From Shewanella waksmanii ATCC BAA-643 (GTDB taxonomy: Bacteria > Pseudomonadota > Gammaproteobacteria > Enterobacterales > Shewanellaceae), in NCBI RefSeq assembly GCF_000518805.1, contig NZ_JAEH01000015.1, forward strand, positions 1 to 64,000: a DNA stretch of 64,000 bases. The letters are read 5' to 3'. Made by a program: the position numbers and the translations under genes. Below the pieces are notes generated by a model. It made no database searches, was not told the origin of the DNA, and saw nothing but the letters and a program-made list of their open reading frames with translations. Position 1 is the first letter of the stretch. Every line of letters starts with the position of its first letter. Positions 1-8,195 of this stretch are shown one piece after another.

Positions 1-262
1 GTTTCTCTAATCGTTTGATTTTCTGGGCAGGTGTTTCTTTAGATTTAGACATAGGAGAGTGCTCCATGGGTTGCGTCCAGTCTAATCTACCATGCTTTCT
101 TAACCATGTAAGGACCGTACTTCGACCTTGAATACCGTAGTGCTGTTGAGCTTGCTTATAGGTTAGCTCGCCTTTTTCTACTTGACTGACAACGGCTAAT
201 TTAAAGCCTAATGTGTAATCACGTTGTGTACGTTTAATGCTGATTGTGCTTGAAGGTTTCAT
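1..262 (-). CDS. IS3-family transposase OrfA, partial
   Basis: An 87-codon open frame starts at ATG (260-262) and is still open at the window edge. The protein begins MKPSSTISIKRTQRDYTLGF, followed by KLAVVSQVEKGELTYKQA and GIQGRSTVLTWLRKHG. This is the helix-turn-helix pattern of IS3-group OrfA proteins, which bind the IS ends and are normally joined to the OrfB integrase by programmed -1 frameshifting. The last visible residues (KIKRLEK) look like the start of the usual leucine zipper. OrfB would lie outside the window, so whether the IS is intact is unknown. Confidence 0.75.
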   Translation of the reverse strand, partial: MKPSSTISIKRTQRDYTLGFKLAVVSQVEKGELTYKQAQQHYGIQGRSTVLTWLRKHGRLDWTQPMEHSPMSKSKETPAQKIKRLEK

Positions 263-303
263 AGATAAGTCTCCAAAGTGTCAACTTATCTCAGGACGGG
301 ACA
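1..303 (-). mobile_element. Partial IS3-type insertion sequence (right end)
   Basis: The element runs off the left edge of the window. Its visible terminus, read on the minus strand, begins TGTCCCGTCCTGAG and continues into the leader of an OrfA-type transposase gene about 40 bp inside. Ends beginning TG and a first reading frame encoding a small helix-turn-helix protein fit the IS3 family. The IS lies only 12 bp beyond the exeM terminator hairpin, so it appears to have inserted downstream of exeM without damaging it. The exact outer boundary (303 or 305) and any target duplication cannot be fixed because the other end is not in the window. Confidence 0.75.
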
Positions 304-315
304 CACCAATAATAA

Positions 316-348
316 GAAAGGCCACTGTTAACAGTGGCCTTTTTGCTG
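316..348 (-). terminator. Rho-independent terminator of exeM
   Basis: A perfect stem AAAGGCCACTG / CAGTGGCCTTT with a TTAA loop lies 17 bp after the exeM stop. It is followed on the minus strand by a T-rich run (TTTCTTATTATT). T residues also flank the plus-strand side, so it may work in both directions and insulate exeM from the adjacent IS. Confidence 0.75.
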
Positions 349-360
349 ATTAAGCCAACA

Positions 361-3204
361 CTAGAACGATTTAGATTTACTATCTTGTAAACCGTCGTTA
401 TCGGTGACAGTTAACGTCACTTCAGACGCACTGCTACCAAAGCTTATTGCCAATAAGTTTCTACTGGTTTTACCGTTGTTAAACTGCCATAACTGCTCAG
501 TAATATAACCATCGGAATCAGTACTAGTGGAGATAAATACCTGCATGAAGCGGAAGTTTACGTGCCTAAAGCTGGCTATCGGCTGTGATTGCTCGGCAGC
601 AGAGTCAACTATCACTTGTTGCTGACTTTGGGTGCTGGCGCCACTATCATCAGTGGCTGTCATCGTCACCATGTAAGTCCCGGCTTGGGCATAGGTATGT
701 GCGGCCGTATCGCCTGTGGCCTGTGCACCGTCACCAAATTGCCACTCAATACTCACCACTTCACCATCTGCATCAGCGGCGAGTGAGGCAAAACTGACAT
801 TAAGCTGGTCGATATCAACAGTAAAATCCGCTGTGGGTGGCACATTGTCGGCTTCGAGTAGCAATGAGATAATAACCGGATCATGATCTGACGAACGGTA
901 AGCATCTGCTTGGTATAGTTCGCTTAACTGCGTATCCGATTTATATTCTTCGTTATAATCTAAAACTCGAGGTTCATCGGTATTGATATGCCACTCGGCA
1001 ATGTCGACCACCTTTTCTAACAGACTTACATTAGCCAATGCGTGATCGAGCTGACCTGTTTCACCTTTGAATATGTAGCTATACGCAGCGGGTTTATTCA
1101 AATAGTCATTTAACTCGGTATAGCCAGCACTCGCTAACGCTGTCAGCGGGTCTTCTTTGGCGTAGGCATTTAGATCACCTATCACTAAATGGTCCTGCGC
1201 AGGATATTGCGTTTGCATCCATTGTCCAATGGCTTGCGCTGCACGGGTACGAGTTAGATTACAGTTGCCTTGGCCATCGCCCACATCAGGATCATTAAGG
1301 CTATCGCAGTCACTGCCTTTAGACTTTAGGTGATTAACTGCAACCACCAATCCTTCTTGGCTATCTAGCAAACTGAACCCTTGAGCCAACATAGGTCGGT
1401 TTTTTGTGTCGTTAAACAGCGGTGCGCCCTGACCATCTAGCGGCGAATTGGCGCTAGATAGCACCTGAGCAGCACCATCTAAGCTGAGTTTATCGTTACG
1501 ATAGATTAAGCCAACAGCAATGGCATCACTGCCGATACCATTGCCTGTACTTGCGACAAAACTATAGCGACTATCACCCCAGGCTTGATTAAGTCCATTG
1601 ACCAAATCGGCGATGGCAGAATGTTGGTCAAAACCATCGTTCTCAATCTCCATTAGACCAAAGACATCCGCATTTATGCCTACCATGGCACTGATGATTT
1701 TGTCACGCTGACGTGCAAACTCGCTAGCTGAATCTGCACCACGTTCGGTTGGGAATCCATTGCCTAAACCATCACCATTGAAATAGTTAAGCACGTTAAA
1801 GCTGGCAACAGTGACATTACCGCCCGCGCTAAGTTCTGGCGCTGGTGTGCGCATGTTAGCTTGCACAAAATTGACGGTATCGACAGGCATGAGTCGATAT
1901 TGATCAAAGCCATAGTGCATAACCGCATTGAGATTACTGATGCTATCACCCACTCGCACCGTGTTGGCAGCACTTAAGCCCGGCTGTGGGTAACGAATAG
2001 GGTCTGGGTTTTGTGCGGTAAGACCATCGTCGAGAATCAACGTATCTTTGAGGTTGGCTGCGGTTACTGCCAGCGCACCAGCACCAGGAGCAGCCACTTG
2101 AGTTCCAATAAAGTGACGGCTACTACCCAGTAACAGTTCACCATAACGGCCTAGATTATAAACTTCGTTGACCACCAAAGGTTGAGCAAAGCTCACTAAC
2201 ATACCTTCAAACGCTTCAAAATCGGCGAGGCTATCGACCGGAAGTTGAATTTCAGCGGCGCTAGGTAAAACAACATTAGTCTGACATAAAGCATGGGCAC
2301 TCACCTCAGCAAGTTCAGTCAGTCCGTTGTACTCTTTTACCAATGCTTCAACTCTAATTTGATCGCCAACCTGATAACCCAATTGGCCGCCACTGTATAC
2401 GAATACACCTTCAGAGGTTAACGGGTCGCCATCAATATCACTGTCTAGACTTTGAATGAATAGCCCATTAAGACCCGCCTCTTGGTTGCTGGTCACTACC
2501 GCTTCAACCACAACGGTTTGGCCTACAAGCGGGCTGGCATCACCACTGCCCTGTATCGCATTAATAGGCGTAGCCGTTTCACCACAAACAAAATCAACTG
2601 GGTCGGTAGGATCAGTTGGATCTGTTGGGTCAGTCGGATCGGTTGGCTCCCCTGCATCAAACAAACCTAAATCTGAACTGTCATCGGTTGCAAATCCAGA
2701 CCAAGCCGTTAAGGTGACTTCATCACTGGGGTCAATATCAGCTACTAACTGGTCGGTTAAACGGCGCAAGGTATTATTTTGAGTGGATAATTCACCCGTG
2801 CCCCACTGTGAACCTGGGTCGACACCCACTTGACCCAAACTGTCTACCACCGTACCGGCTTTTGAAAGCACAATGGCGTCGTCGCCATTAAAAAAGCTAC
2901 TGCTACTGACCTGATCTGTGACTGCTAAAATATCTGCATTAGCATCATTGTCCGCCAATACAAATACCCCTTGCGGCTCCAGATTGCCCACCAAGTCTAT
3001 TGTGGTACCGGCTTGGTCGCTGCCATTGAAGTAAAAGGCCAATTGATAGCCCGCCAAGTCAATGGCTTGTGTGCCATTGTTGTATAGTTCAATGGCTTTA
3101 TTGTTGCTGCTGCCCTCAATATACTCACTAATAAGCAAGTCATTAGCATGTGCGCCGGTCACCGACGCAATTGCTAGTGCGACAACACTGAATTTAGATA
3201 ACAT
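361..3204 (-). CDS. exeM: ExeM-type extracellular endonuclease with lamin-tail and PKD domains
   Basis: A 947-residue secreted nuclease. In order: signal peptide ending ...GAHA (1-20); a lamin-tail domain (about 21-150) with the motif DLLISEYIEGSSNNKAIEL; a Pro-Thr-Asp linker with five or six PTD units (about 186-204); an OB-like segment (about 205-330); and an endonuclease/exonuclease/phosphatase core (about 465-785). The core shows NVLNYF, EIEN, NHLKSKG, GDLNAY and SSDHDPV, the metal-binding and catalytic motifs of the family. Two PKD-like domains (about 790-865 and 870-947) follow, and there is no GlyGly-CTERM sorting tail. In Shewanella ExeM degrades extracellular DNA in biofilms and supplies phosphorus. 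The start has a strong AAGGGG site 6 nt upstream. It is monocistronic with its own terminator. Confidence 0.9.
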   Translation of the reverse strand: MLSKFSVVALAIASVTGAHANDLLISEYIEGSSNNKAIELYNNGTQAIDLAGYQLAFYFNGSDQAGTTIDLVGNLEPQGVFVLADNDANADILAVTDQVSSSSFFNGDDAIVLSKAGTVVDSLGQVGVDPGSQWGTGELSTQNNTLRRLTDQLVADIDPSDEVTLTAWSGFATDDSSDLGLFDAGEPTDPTDPTDPTDPTDPVDFVCGETATPINAIQGSGDASPLVGQTVVVEAVVTSNQEAGLNGLFIQSLDSDIDGDPLTSEGVFVYSGGQLGYQVGDQIRVEALVKEYNGLTELAEVSAHALCQTNVVLPSAAEIQLPVDSLADFEAFEGMLVSFAQPLVVNEVYNLGRYGELLLGSSRHFIGTQVAAPGAGALAVTAANLKDTLILDDGLTAQNPDPIRYPQPGLSAANTVRVGDSISNLNAVMHYGFDQYRLMPVDTVNFVQANMRTPAPELSAGGNVTVASFNVLNYFNGDGLGNGFPTERGADSASEFARQRDKIISAMVGINADVFGLMEIENDGFDQHSAIADLVNGLNQAWGDSRYSFVASTGNGIGSDAIAVGLIYRNDKLSLDGAAQVLSSANSPLDGQGAPLFNDTKNRPMLAQGFSLLDSQEGLVVAVNHLKSKGSDCDSLNDPDVGDGQGNCNLTRTRAAQAIGQWMQTQYPAQDHLVIGDLNAYAKEDPLTALASAGYTELNDYLNKPAAYSYIFKGETGQLDHALANVSLLEKVVDIAEWHINTDEPRVLDYNEEYKSDTQLSELYQADAYRSSDHDPVIISLLLEADNVPPTADFTVDIDQLNVSFASLAADADGEVVSIEWQFGDGAQATGDTAAHTYAQAGTYMVTMTATDDSGASTQSQQQVIVDSAAEQSQPIASFRHVNFRFMQVFISTSTDSDGYITEQLWQFNNGKTSRNLLAISFGSSASEVTLTVTDNDGLQDSKSKSF

Positions 3205-3689
3205 GAAAACCCCTTATAACATCCTAGTTTTATTTGAATTTAGATCTGTTTGCCTAAATTTCGTTGGCTTTGTCTTAAAGCTCGGATGACTATAAGGCAG
3301 TCAAATTACATTTTGCTTACACCTGTATCAAATTTAGCGCTTTAGACTGATACTCTTTACCTATTTATCAATCATTTAGATGAACACCACCCGCTGAAAA
3401 CTCCCACTAAAGTTGCAGCGTTTGTCGGTCAATTCTCTGTATCACTCAGCTATGTCACTACGGCTATCTCACTACAGCTAAGGCAATGTCGATTAAGCCG
3501 GCGACCTAAAGTGCGTCAGATCACAATCAATCGCACTCAAGCCTGTGGCAGTTCACAACTTGCACAAAAACTGAATTAGTAAAGCCGATAAAGCGCTAAA
3601 CAGGCGTAAAATTGATTATTGCTGCACCTCGCAGCCAATTAATCTACTGTTTAACTATTCACTAGCGGAAAACCCGCACTGAGGCTGGC
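3205..3689. other. Intergenic region between divergent exeM and dcuA
   Basis: These 485 bp carry the promoters of two divergent genes. No open frame with a ribosome site was seen. The one recognisable site is a CRP-like palindrome, listed separately. The first 60 bp upstream of exeM are AT-rich, as expected of its leader. Confidence 0.6.
3510..3525. promoter_or_regulatory. Candidate CRP-binding site upstream of dcuA
   Basis: AGTGC-GTCAGA-TCACA matches 8 of the 10 core positions of the TGTGA-N6-TCACA palindrome, with AAA on its left. It lies about 165 bp upstream of dcuA. In Shewanella, CRP controls anaerobic respiration genes, so control of a fumarate/succinate antiporter is plausible. The match is imperfect and untested. 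Confidence 0.3.
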
Positions 3690-4991
3690 ATGTTAGTCGC
3701 TGAATTATTTATCGTATTGGCTTTTATTTATCTTGGCGCACGCATGGGCGGGATTGGTATCGGCTTAGCTGGCGGTGCAGGCGTTTTAGTACTGACACTG
3801 GCCCTTGGGGTTGATGCTGGCAGTATTCCAGTTGACGTAATTTTAATTATCATGTCAGTTATCGCGGCTATCTCCGCCATGCAAGTCGCTGACGGACTCG
3901 ACTGGCTGGTTGATTTAGCCGAGCGGTTCTTACGCAAACACCCTAAACGCATCACGTTTTACGCCCCTATCGTTACCTATTTTATGACCTTACTCGCCGG
4001 TACCGGTCACACAGCATTTTCGACCTTACCGGTTATTGCTGAAGTTGCCAAAGAGCAAGGTATTCGTCCATCAAGGCCACTGAGTATTGCGGTTATCGCC
4101 TCACAAGTTGCTATCACCGCTTCACCAATTTCTGCAGCGCTGGTGTTTTTCTCAGGCTTGCTCGAACCTATCGGTGTGAGCTATCTAACACTGTTAGCTA
4201 TCTGTATTCCTGCCACGTTCATCGCCTGCTTAATCGGCGCATTTGTGGCTAACTTTATTGGCTGTGAACTAAAAGATGATCCGGTTTACCAACAACGATT
4301 GAATCAAGGTCTAACGGCCAGTAAAGGGCCCACTGCGCGCAATATTCTGCCCAGCGCCAAACCAGCAACCTTAATCTTTGCTGCAGCAATTGTCAGTGTG
4401 ATTGGCTATGCTACGCTGATTTCAGATTCAGTTGGGCTGATCGCCTCCCCAAGCCTAAGCCGCAACGAAGCTATCATGGTATTCATGCTCGCTGCCGCGA
4501 GCCTCATTGTCACCCTCACTAAAATTGATGCCGCCCAGATCACCAATACGGCCACTTTCCGTTCAGGCATGAGTGCCTGTATCTGTGTTTTAGGGGTTGC
4601 TTGGCTTGGTGACACGTTTGTATCACATCATATTGACGCCATTAAAGCATTCAGCGGCGACCTATTAGCTCAATACCCATGGTTATTAGCGGTGACCCTT
4701 TTCTTCGCTTCAATGCTGCTCTATTCACAAGGTGCAACTACCACGGCACTTATGCCTGCGGCTTTAGCAATTGGTGTTTCACCTTTGACTGCTATCGCAT
4801 CGTTTGCAGCAGTCAGTGCGTTATTTGTTTTGCCAACTTACCCAACCTTGCTGGCCGCTGTAGAGATGGACGATACCGGCTCAACGCGCATTGGTTGCTG
4901 GGTGTTTAACCATCCGTTTTTTATACCGGGTGTGGTCACCATCGTAAGTTCGGTCATACTGGGCTTCATTATTGGTGAGTTACTGCTGTAA
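3690..4991 (+). CDS. dcuA: Anaerobic C4-dicarboxylate transporter DcuA
   Basis: A 433-residue inner-membrane protein, the same length as E. coli DcuA and recognisably similar from end to end. Hallmark stretches are the N-terminus MLVAELFIVLAFIYLGAR, IIMSVIAAISAMQVA, LAGTGHTAFSTLPVIAEVAK, ITASPISAA, GMSACICVLGVAWLGDTFVS and PTYPTLLAAVEMDDTG. Dcu carriers exchange external fumarate, malate or aspartate for succinate during anaerobic growth; DcuA variants also serve aspartate uptake. About 10-12 hydrophobic segments are visible. A GAGG site sits 7 nt before the ATG. The gene stands alone between its own promoter region and a strong terminator. DcuA rather than DcuB is chosen from the closer sequence match. 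Confidence 0.93.
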   Translation: MLVAELFIVLAFIYLGARMGGIGIGLAGGAGVLVLTLALGVDAGSIPVDVILIIMSVIAAISAMQVADGLDWLVDLAERFLRKHPKRITFYAPIVTYFMTLLAGTGHTAFSTLPVIAEVAKEQGIRPSRPLSIAVIASQVAITASPISAALVFFSGLLEPIGVSYLTLLAICIPATFIACLIGAFVANFIGCELKDDPVYQQRLNQGLTASKGPTARNILPSAKPATLIFAAAIVSVIGYATLISDSVGLIASPSLSRNEAIMVFMLAAASLIVTLTKIDAAQITNTATFRSGMSACICVLGVAWLGDTFVSHHIDAIKAFSGDLLAQYPWLLAVTLFFASMLLYSQGATTTALMPAALAIGVSPLTAIASFAAVSALFVLPTYPTLLAAVEMDDTGSTRIGCWVFNHPFFIPGVVTIVSSVILGFIIGELLL

Positions 4992-5027
4992 TCAACTTAA
5001 CACTCGCCAAGCAACATCATTAAAAAC

Positions 5028-5053
5028 AGCGCCGTCAATCGGCGCTTTTTTTA
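5028..5053 (+). terminator. Rho-independent terminator of dcuA
   Basis: AGCGCC / GGCGCT stem with a 7-nt loop followed by seven T residues, 37 bp after the dcuA stop. Confidence 0.85.
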
Positions 5054-5256
5054 TGGCCCATTAGCGGCAATCATCTTGGTGCGAATGGTATAAAGCCACT
5101 TGCAAAAAATTGACGTTCATTGCTAATTAAGTGTGATTTACAAAAGCGTCAAAAACCCAGTAAACATGGGGCTTTCGACAAGATATTGGCAGTATCACTA
5201 GCATAAAAATCGCGCTATAGTGCTCAGCCCCAATCATTATATTGAGTGTGTTTGCG

Positions 5257-5454
5257 ATGTTTAGAGTTACCATATACGCCATTTGTGCTTATGCATTTTG
5301 GCTTACTTTTGTCGATGTTTCGGCGTTTTTTGAGCCAGAAGAAAATAGTACAGAAGAGGTAGAATCAGCATACCAAACAGAAGCTTATACTAAGCAATCA
5401 ACCCAGTTGCAACCTGAGCCGGTGATCATTGAAACCGCGCTTCTTAACGAATAA
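5257..5454 (+). CDS. Small single-pass membrane protein, unknown
   Basis: A 65-residue frame starting at ATG 5257, with GAGTG 8 nt upstream; a TTG 15 nt earlier is an alternative. Residues 4-25 (VTIYAICAYAFWLTFVDVSA) form one membrane segment and the rest is an acidic, Glu/Thr-rich tail. I do not recognise a family. Codon use resembles the neighbours. The same frame continues open after its stop except for one further stop codon (see the next entry), so this could be the intact start of a decayed longer gene or a genuine micro-protein. Confidence 0.4.
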   Translation: MFRVTIYAICAYAFWLTFVDVSAFFEPEENSTEEVESAYQTEAYTKQSTQLQPEPVIIETALLNE

Positions 5455-5673
5455 CCTCGCGGACAAGCAGTCGCATATGGGCAATAAAGCACGCTATTAG
5501 CTCGTCTTGACACCTTAGTGAATGCACTTGCTGATAGCAAGCTGCCAGTTAATCCCAGCCACTTAGCGCCACTGTATGCGTATTTGGCTGCATCTATACT
5601 GTCGATAAGGCTAATGCTTGAGTTTTTATTTATATCAAATATAAATAAGAAGCGTTGTAAATTGACAATCTGA
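5455..5673 (+). pseudogene. Possible decayed continuation of the preceding frame
   Basis: In the same frame as the small gene before it, the sequence after the TAA reads ten sense codons, one TAA (5485-5487) and then 61 open codons to a TGA. The second segment contains LARLDTLVNALADSK and LPVNPSHLAPLYAYLAAS, which look protein-like. No family is recognised and there is no start codon with a good ribosome site, so chance remains possible. Confidence 0.2.
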
Positions 5674-5683
5674 ATATATAGAT

Positions 5684-5716
5684 TGTTCGCCTAACGACGC
5701 TGTCATTAGGCGAACA
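5684..5716 (-). terminator. Inverted repeat downstream of the ABC exporter operon
   Basis: Perfect 11-bp arms TGTTCGCCTAA / TTAGGCGAACA with an 11-nt loop lie 18 bp after the stop of the permease gene. The minus-strand side lacks a clean T run, so this may be a weak or Rho-assisted terminator, or a 3' stabilising stem. Confidence 0.5.
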
Positions 5717-5733
5717 TTCACTGTTAAAGGCGA

Positions 5734-6990
5734 TTAATCTCGCTGTAATGCCACAATAGGGTCAAGTCGTGCGGCTTTTTTAGCAGGATAGAGGCCAAAA
5801 CCCACGCCAATGGTCATACATACACCAAGCGCGAGAATAATTGCAAACGGCGACCATGCCACTGGCCAGCCCGCTGCGGTAGAAATGATCACAGCCAACA
5901 GCAAACCAACCAATATACCAATTAGCCCCCCGGTTGCTGAAATTGCGATACTTTCAATAAGAAATTGCCGCGCAATATCTTTTCTACGCGCGCCTAATGC
6001 ACGCAGTAATCCAATCTCGCCAGTCCGCTCTAGTATCGTCGCCAACATGATATTCATAATGCCAATGCCACCCACTAACAAGGAGATTCCGGCTACACAG
6101 GCCATCACGATATTAAATATTTGCTGGGTTTTTTGATGTTGCGCCAACAAGTCAGCCGGCACTACAATTTCGTAGTCTTTCTCACCACCATGACGCCGAT
6201 TCAATAGATGGCGCAAACTCTTGGCGGCCAAAGTAGGTTCAACCCCAGCAGATAACGCCAACTTAAACGAATCTAGCTCAGCCTCAAGGGGCTTAAAGTT
6301 CATTTTCTTTAAAGCCGTCGCTAACGGAATGAACACTTGATTGCGCTCGCCACCCAATTTAACACCTTGGATTTTGGAGTTGCCTACCTCACCTTGAGAC
6401 AAAACGCCCACCACAGTGAACCATTGATGGTTAACTTTAATAATGTTACCCACGGCATTACCTTGAGGAAACAAACTCCGCGCGGCTTCTGAGCCTAATA
6501 CGGCGACCTGCCGATAATGCGCATTGTCACTGTCACTAAAGGCTTGGCCATCATCAAGAGCAAAAGCACTCAATGCAAAATAGTTAGCCGTTACCCCTTT
6601 TACCGAAGCATCACTGCGCCCTTCAGTACTAAACAGGGAAAAGGTTTTAACCTGCTTTTCAGCGCTCCAATTTTCTACAAAAGGCAATGTCTCATTGGCA
6701 CTTTGCACATCGCGTAAACTCAAACCTATACTATGTTCACGCACAGATTTAAGTGCTTCGCCATCGGCTGGGCGGGCATTAACCACCAGATTATTGACCC
6801 CCATCGATTCAATCATCTTCAAGGCTTCACGCTCAGCCCCCTCACCGACACTTAACATGGCAATAACGGCGCCTACACCAAAAATCATTCCAAGCAGAGT
6901 CAATGCGGTGCGTAATTTATGGTGGCGCATCTCATCGAAAGCTTGCTTGATGCCTTCGAAATATAAAGTCAGCTTGCCCTGTTGGCTCAT
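5734..6990 (-). CDS. MacB/FtsX-type ABC transporter permease
   Basis: A 418-residue permease without a fused ATPase domain. Residues about 18-48 form TM1 after the HKLRTALTLLGMIFGVGAVIAML motif region typical of MacB. A periplasmic core (MacB_PCD, about 50-280) follows, then three C-terminal helices of the FtsX domain, with GGIGIMNIMLATILERTGEIG and ALGARRKDI preceding a cytoplasmic coupling loop. MacB-like permeases do not move substrate through the membrane but transmit ATP-driven movement to periplasmic adaptors. The start overlaps the stop of the preceding adaptor (ATGA), showing translational coupling. It is the last gene of a five-gene operon whose ATPase is at 10336-11025. Confidence 0.88.
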   Translation of the reverse strand: MSQQGKLTLYFEGIKQAFDEMRHHKLRTALTLLGMIFGVGAVIAMLSVGEGAEREALKMIESMGVNNLVVNARPADGEALKSVREHSIGLSLRDVQSANETLPFVENWSAEKQVKTFSLFSTEGRSDASVKGVTANYFALSAFALDDGQAFSDSDNAHYRQVAVLGSEAARSLFPQGNAVGNIIKVNHQWFTVVGVLSQGEVGNSKIQGVKLGGERNQVFIPLATALKKMNFKPLEAELDSFKLALSAGVEPTLAAKSLRHLLNRRHGGEKDYEIVVPADLLAQHQKTQQIFNIVMACVAGISLLVGGIGIMNIMLATILERTGEIGLLRALGARRKDIARQFLIESIAISATGGLIGILVGLLLAVIISTAAGWPVAWSPFAIILALGVCMTIGVGFGLYPAKKAARLDPIVALQRD

Positions 6991-8195
6991 ACTCGACTCC
7001 TTTTCGGTGGTGTGGTCAATGCAATCACATCACCTTGATTTAATCCCTGTTTTATCACGGTACGATTTAGGCTGCGGCTGCCTGGCTCAACGGTTTGTTT
7101 AGAAAAACCGCCACTGGTCTTTAAATAGACCCAATACTGACCCTCTTTTTGAAACAGCGCTTGATTAGGTACAGTCAACACATCTTTTTCAGCAAGCGCA
7201 TGCACTGCGGCGTTAACTTGACGACCCGGTTGCATCAACCGCTCGACGGTTTGCTCAAGTTTAACGGTAAATTGAAAGTAATTAACCGGTGAGTCTTTTT
7301 CCCGAGGTTTGGCTAAAGCATCAACTTGAATCACTTCGCCGTTAAAAGGCTTGTCAGGATAAGCATCAAGATAAATAGTGGCTTTTTTGCCCAAACTTAA
7401 CCCCGCAGCTTCAGATTCAAGCACAAATAGCTTTGCCTGCATCTCGCGGGTATCAGGTAGCGTGCCAATAGGAAAACCTGAGAACATCATATCGCCCACC
7501 ACCGGGAAGGTGCCGTCCCAGCCCGCTTGATAAACAAACAGGCCATCGCTTGGCGCAACAATATCCATTTGACTGAGGTTGTTTTGGTAACGACTGATTT
7601 TTGCGGTAAGCCCCTGTTGCTGCAACTTGATTAATTCAAGCTCAGCTTGCGCTTGCGAGCCATGCTGCTCAATACCCCAGCCATAGAAATCTAATTTGGC
7701 ATCGAGATAGTCTTGGTTTCGCATCTGCTCTATGATCTCAATTTTGGTGTAAACCCGCTCATCTTCACTGAAAAAGCGTTCAGCTAAATCACGCTCTTTG
7801 GTCGTCACCTCAGTGCCGGCATAGAGCTCATTACTAATCGTTTGATCTTTTTGCGTTTGCATCGAACCATCAAGATCAAGTCGGTCATAATCAAACTGCT
7901 CCATACGCAGTCGATAGCTCTCACGGGTTGGATCCATTTTGGCAATCACATCACCTTGCTTTACCTGGGTAAAATTATCTTGGATCCACGCTAAAGATTG
8001 CGGTCCGCGCAGCCCCGGCGGCACCACAATGGAGGTAGATTTGCTAGCCTCTAATTCACCATTAGCGGGAATTTCGACGGTAAAGTCACTGCGCTTAACC
8101 TCCATCGTTAACACACCATCGCTATTGTTATCACTGCAGCCACCTACAAGCACCAACAAAGGTATGACAACCGCCATCAGTTTTACATGCTTCAT
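6987..8195 (-). CDS. HlyD-family periplasmic adaptor lipoprotein (third of three)
   Basis: A 402-residue protein with a lipoprotein signal (LLVLVGGC, Cys about 20). A lipoyl/barrel-sandwich half-motif lies near residues 50-80 and the other half near 215-245 (VAPSDGLFVYQAG). The intervening helical hairpin (about 90-210) includes SNELYAGTEVTTKERDLAERF. Beta-barrel and membrane-proximal domains occupy 250-395. It is the type of adaptor that links an ABC permease such as MacB to an outer-membrane channel. ATGA overlaps at both ends couple it to its neighbours. It differs clearly in sequence from the two adaptors upstream, so it is not a recent duplicate. Confidence 0.85.
   Translation of the reverse strand: MKHVKLMAVVIPLLVLVGGCSDNNSDGVLTMEVKRSDFTVEIPANGELEASKSTSIVVPPGLRGPQSLAWIQDNFTQVKQGDVIAKMDPTRESYRLRMEQFDYDRLDLDGSMQTQKDQTISNELYAGTEVTTKERDLAERFFSEDERVYTKIEIIEQMRNQDYLDAKLDFYGWGIEQHGSQAQAELELIKLQQQGLTAKISRYQNNLSQMDIVAPSDGLFVYQAGWDGTFPVVGDMMFSGFPIGTLPDTREMQAKLFVLESEAAGLSLGKKATIYLDAYPDKPFNGEVIQVDALAKPREKDSPVNYFQFTVKLEQTVERLMQPGRQVNAAVHALAEKDVLTVPNQALFQKEGQYWVYLKTSGGFSKQTVEPGSRSLNRTVIKQGLNQGDVIALTTPPKRSRV

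Noticed and set aside
2580-2660. Short tandem repeats in exeM as a separate repeat element
   Set aside because: They code the Pro-Thr-Asp linker of the nuclease and are explained by the gene.
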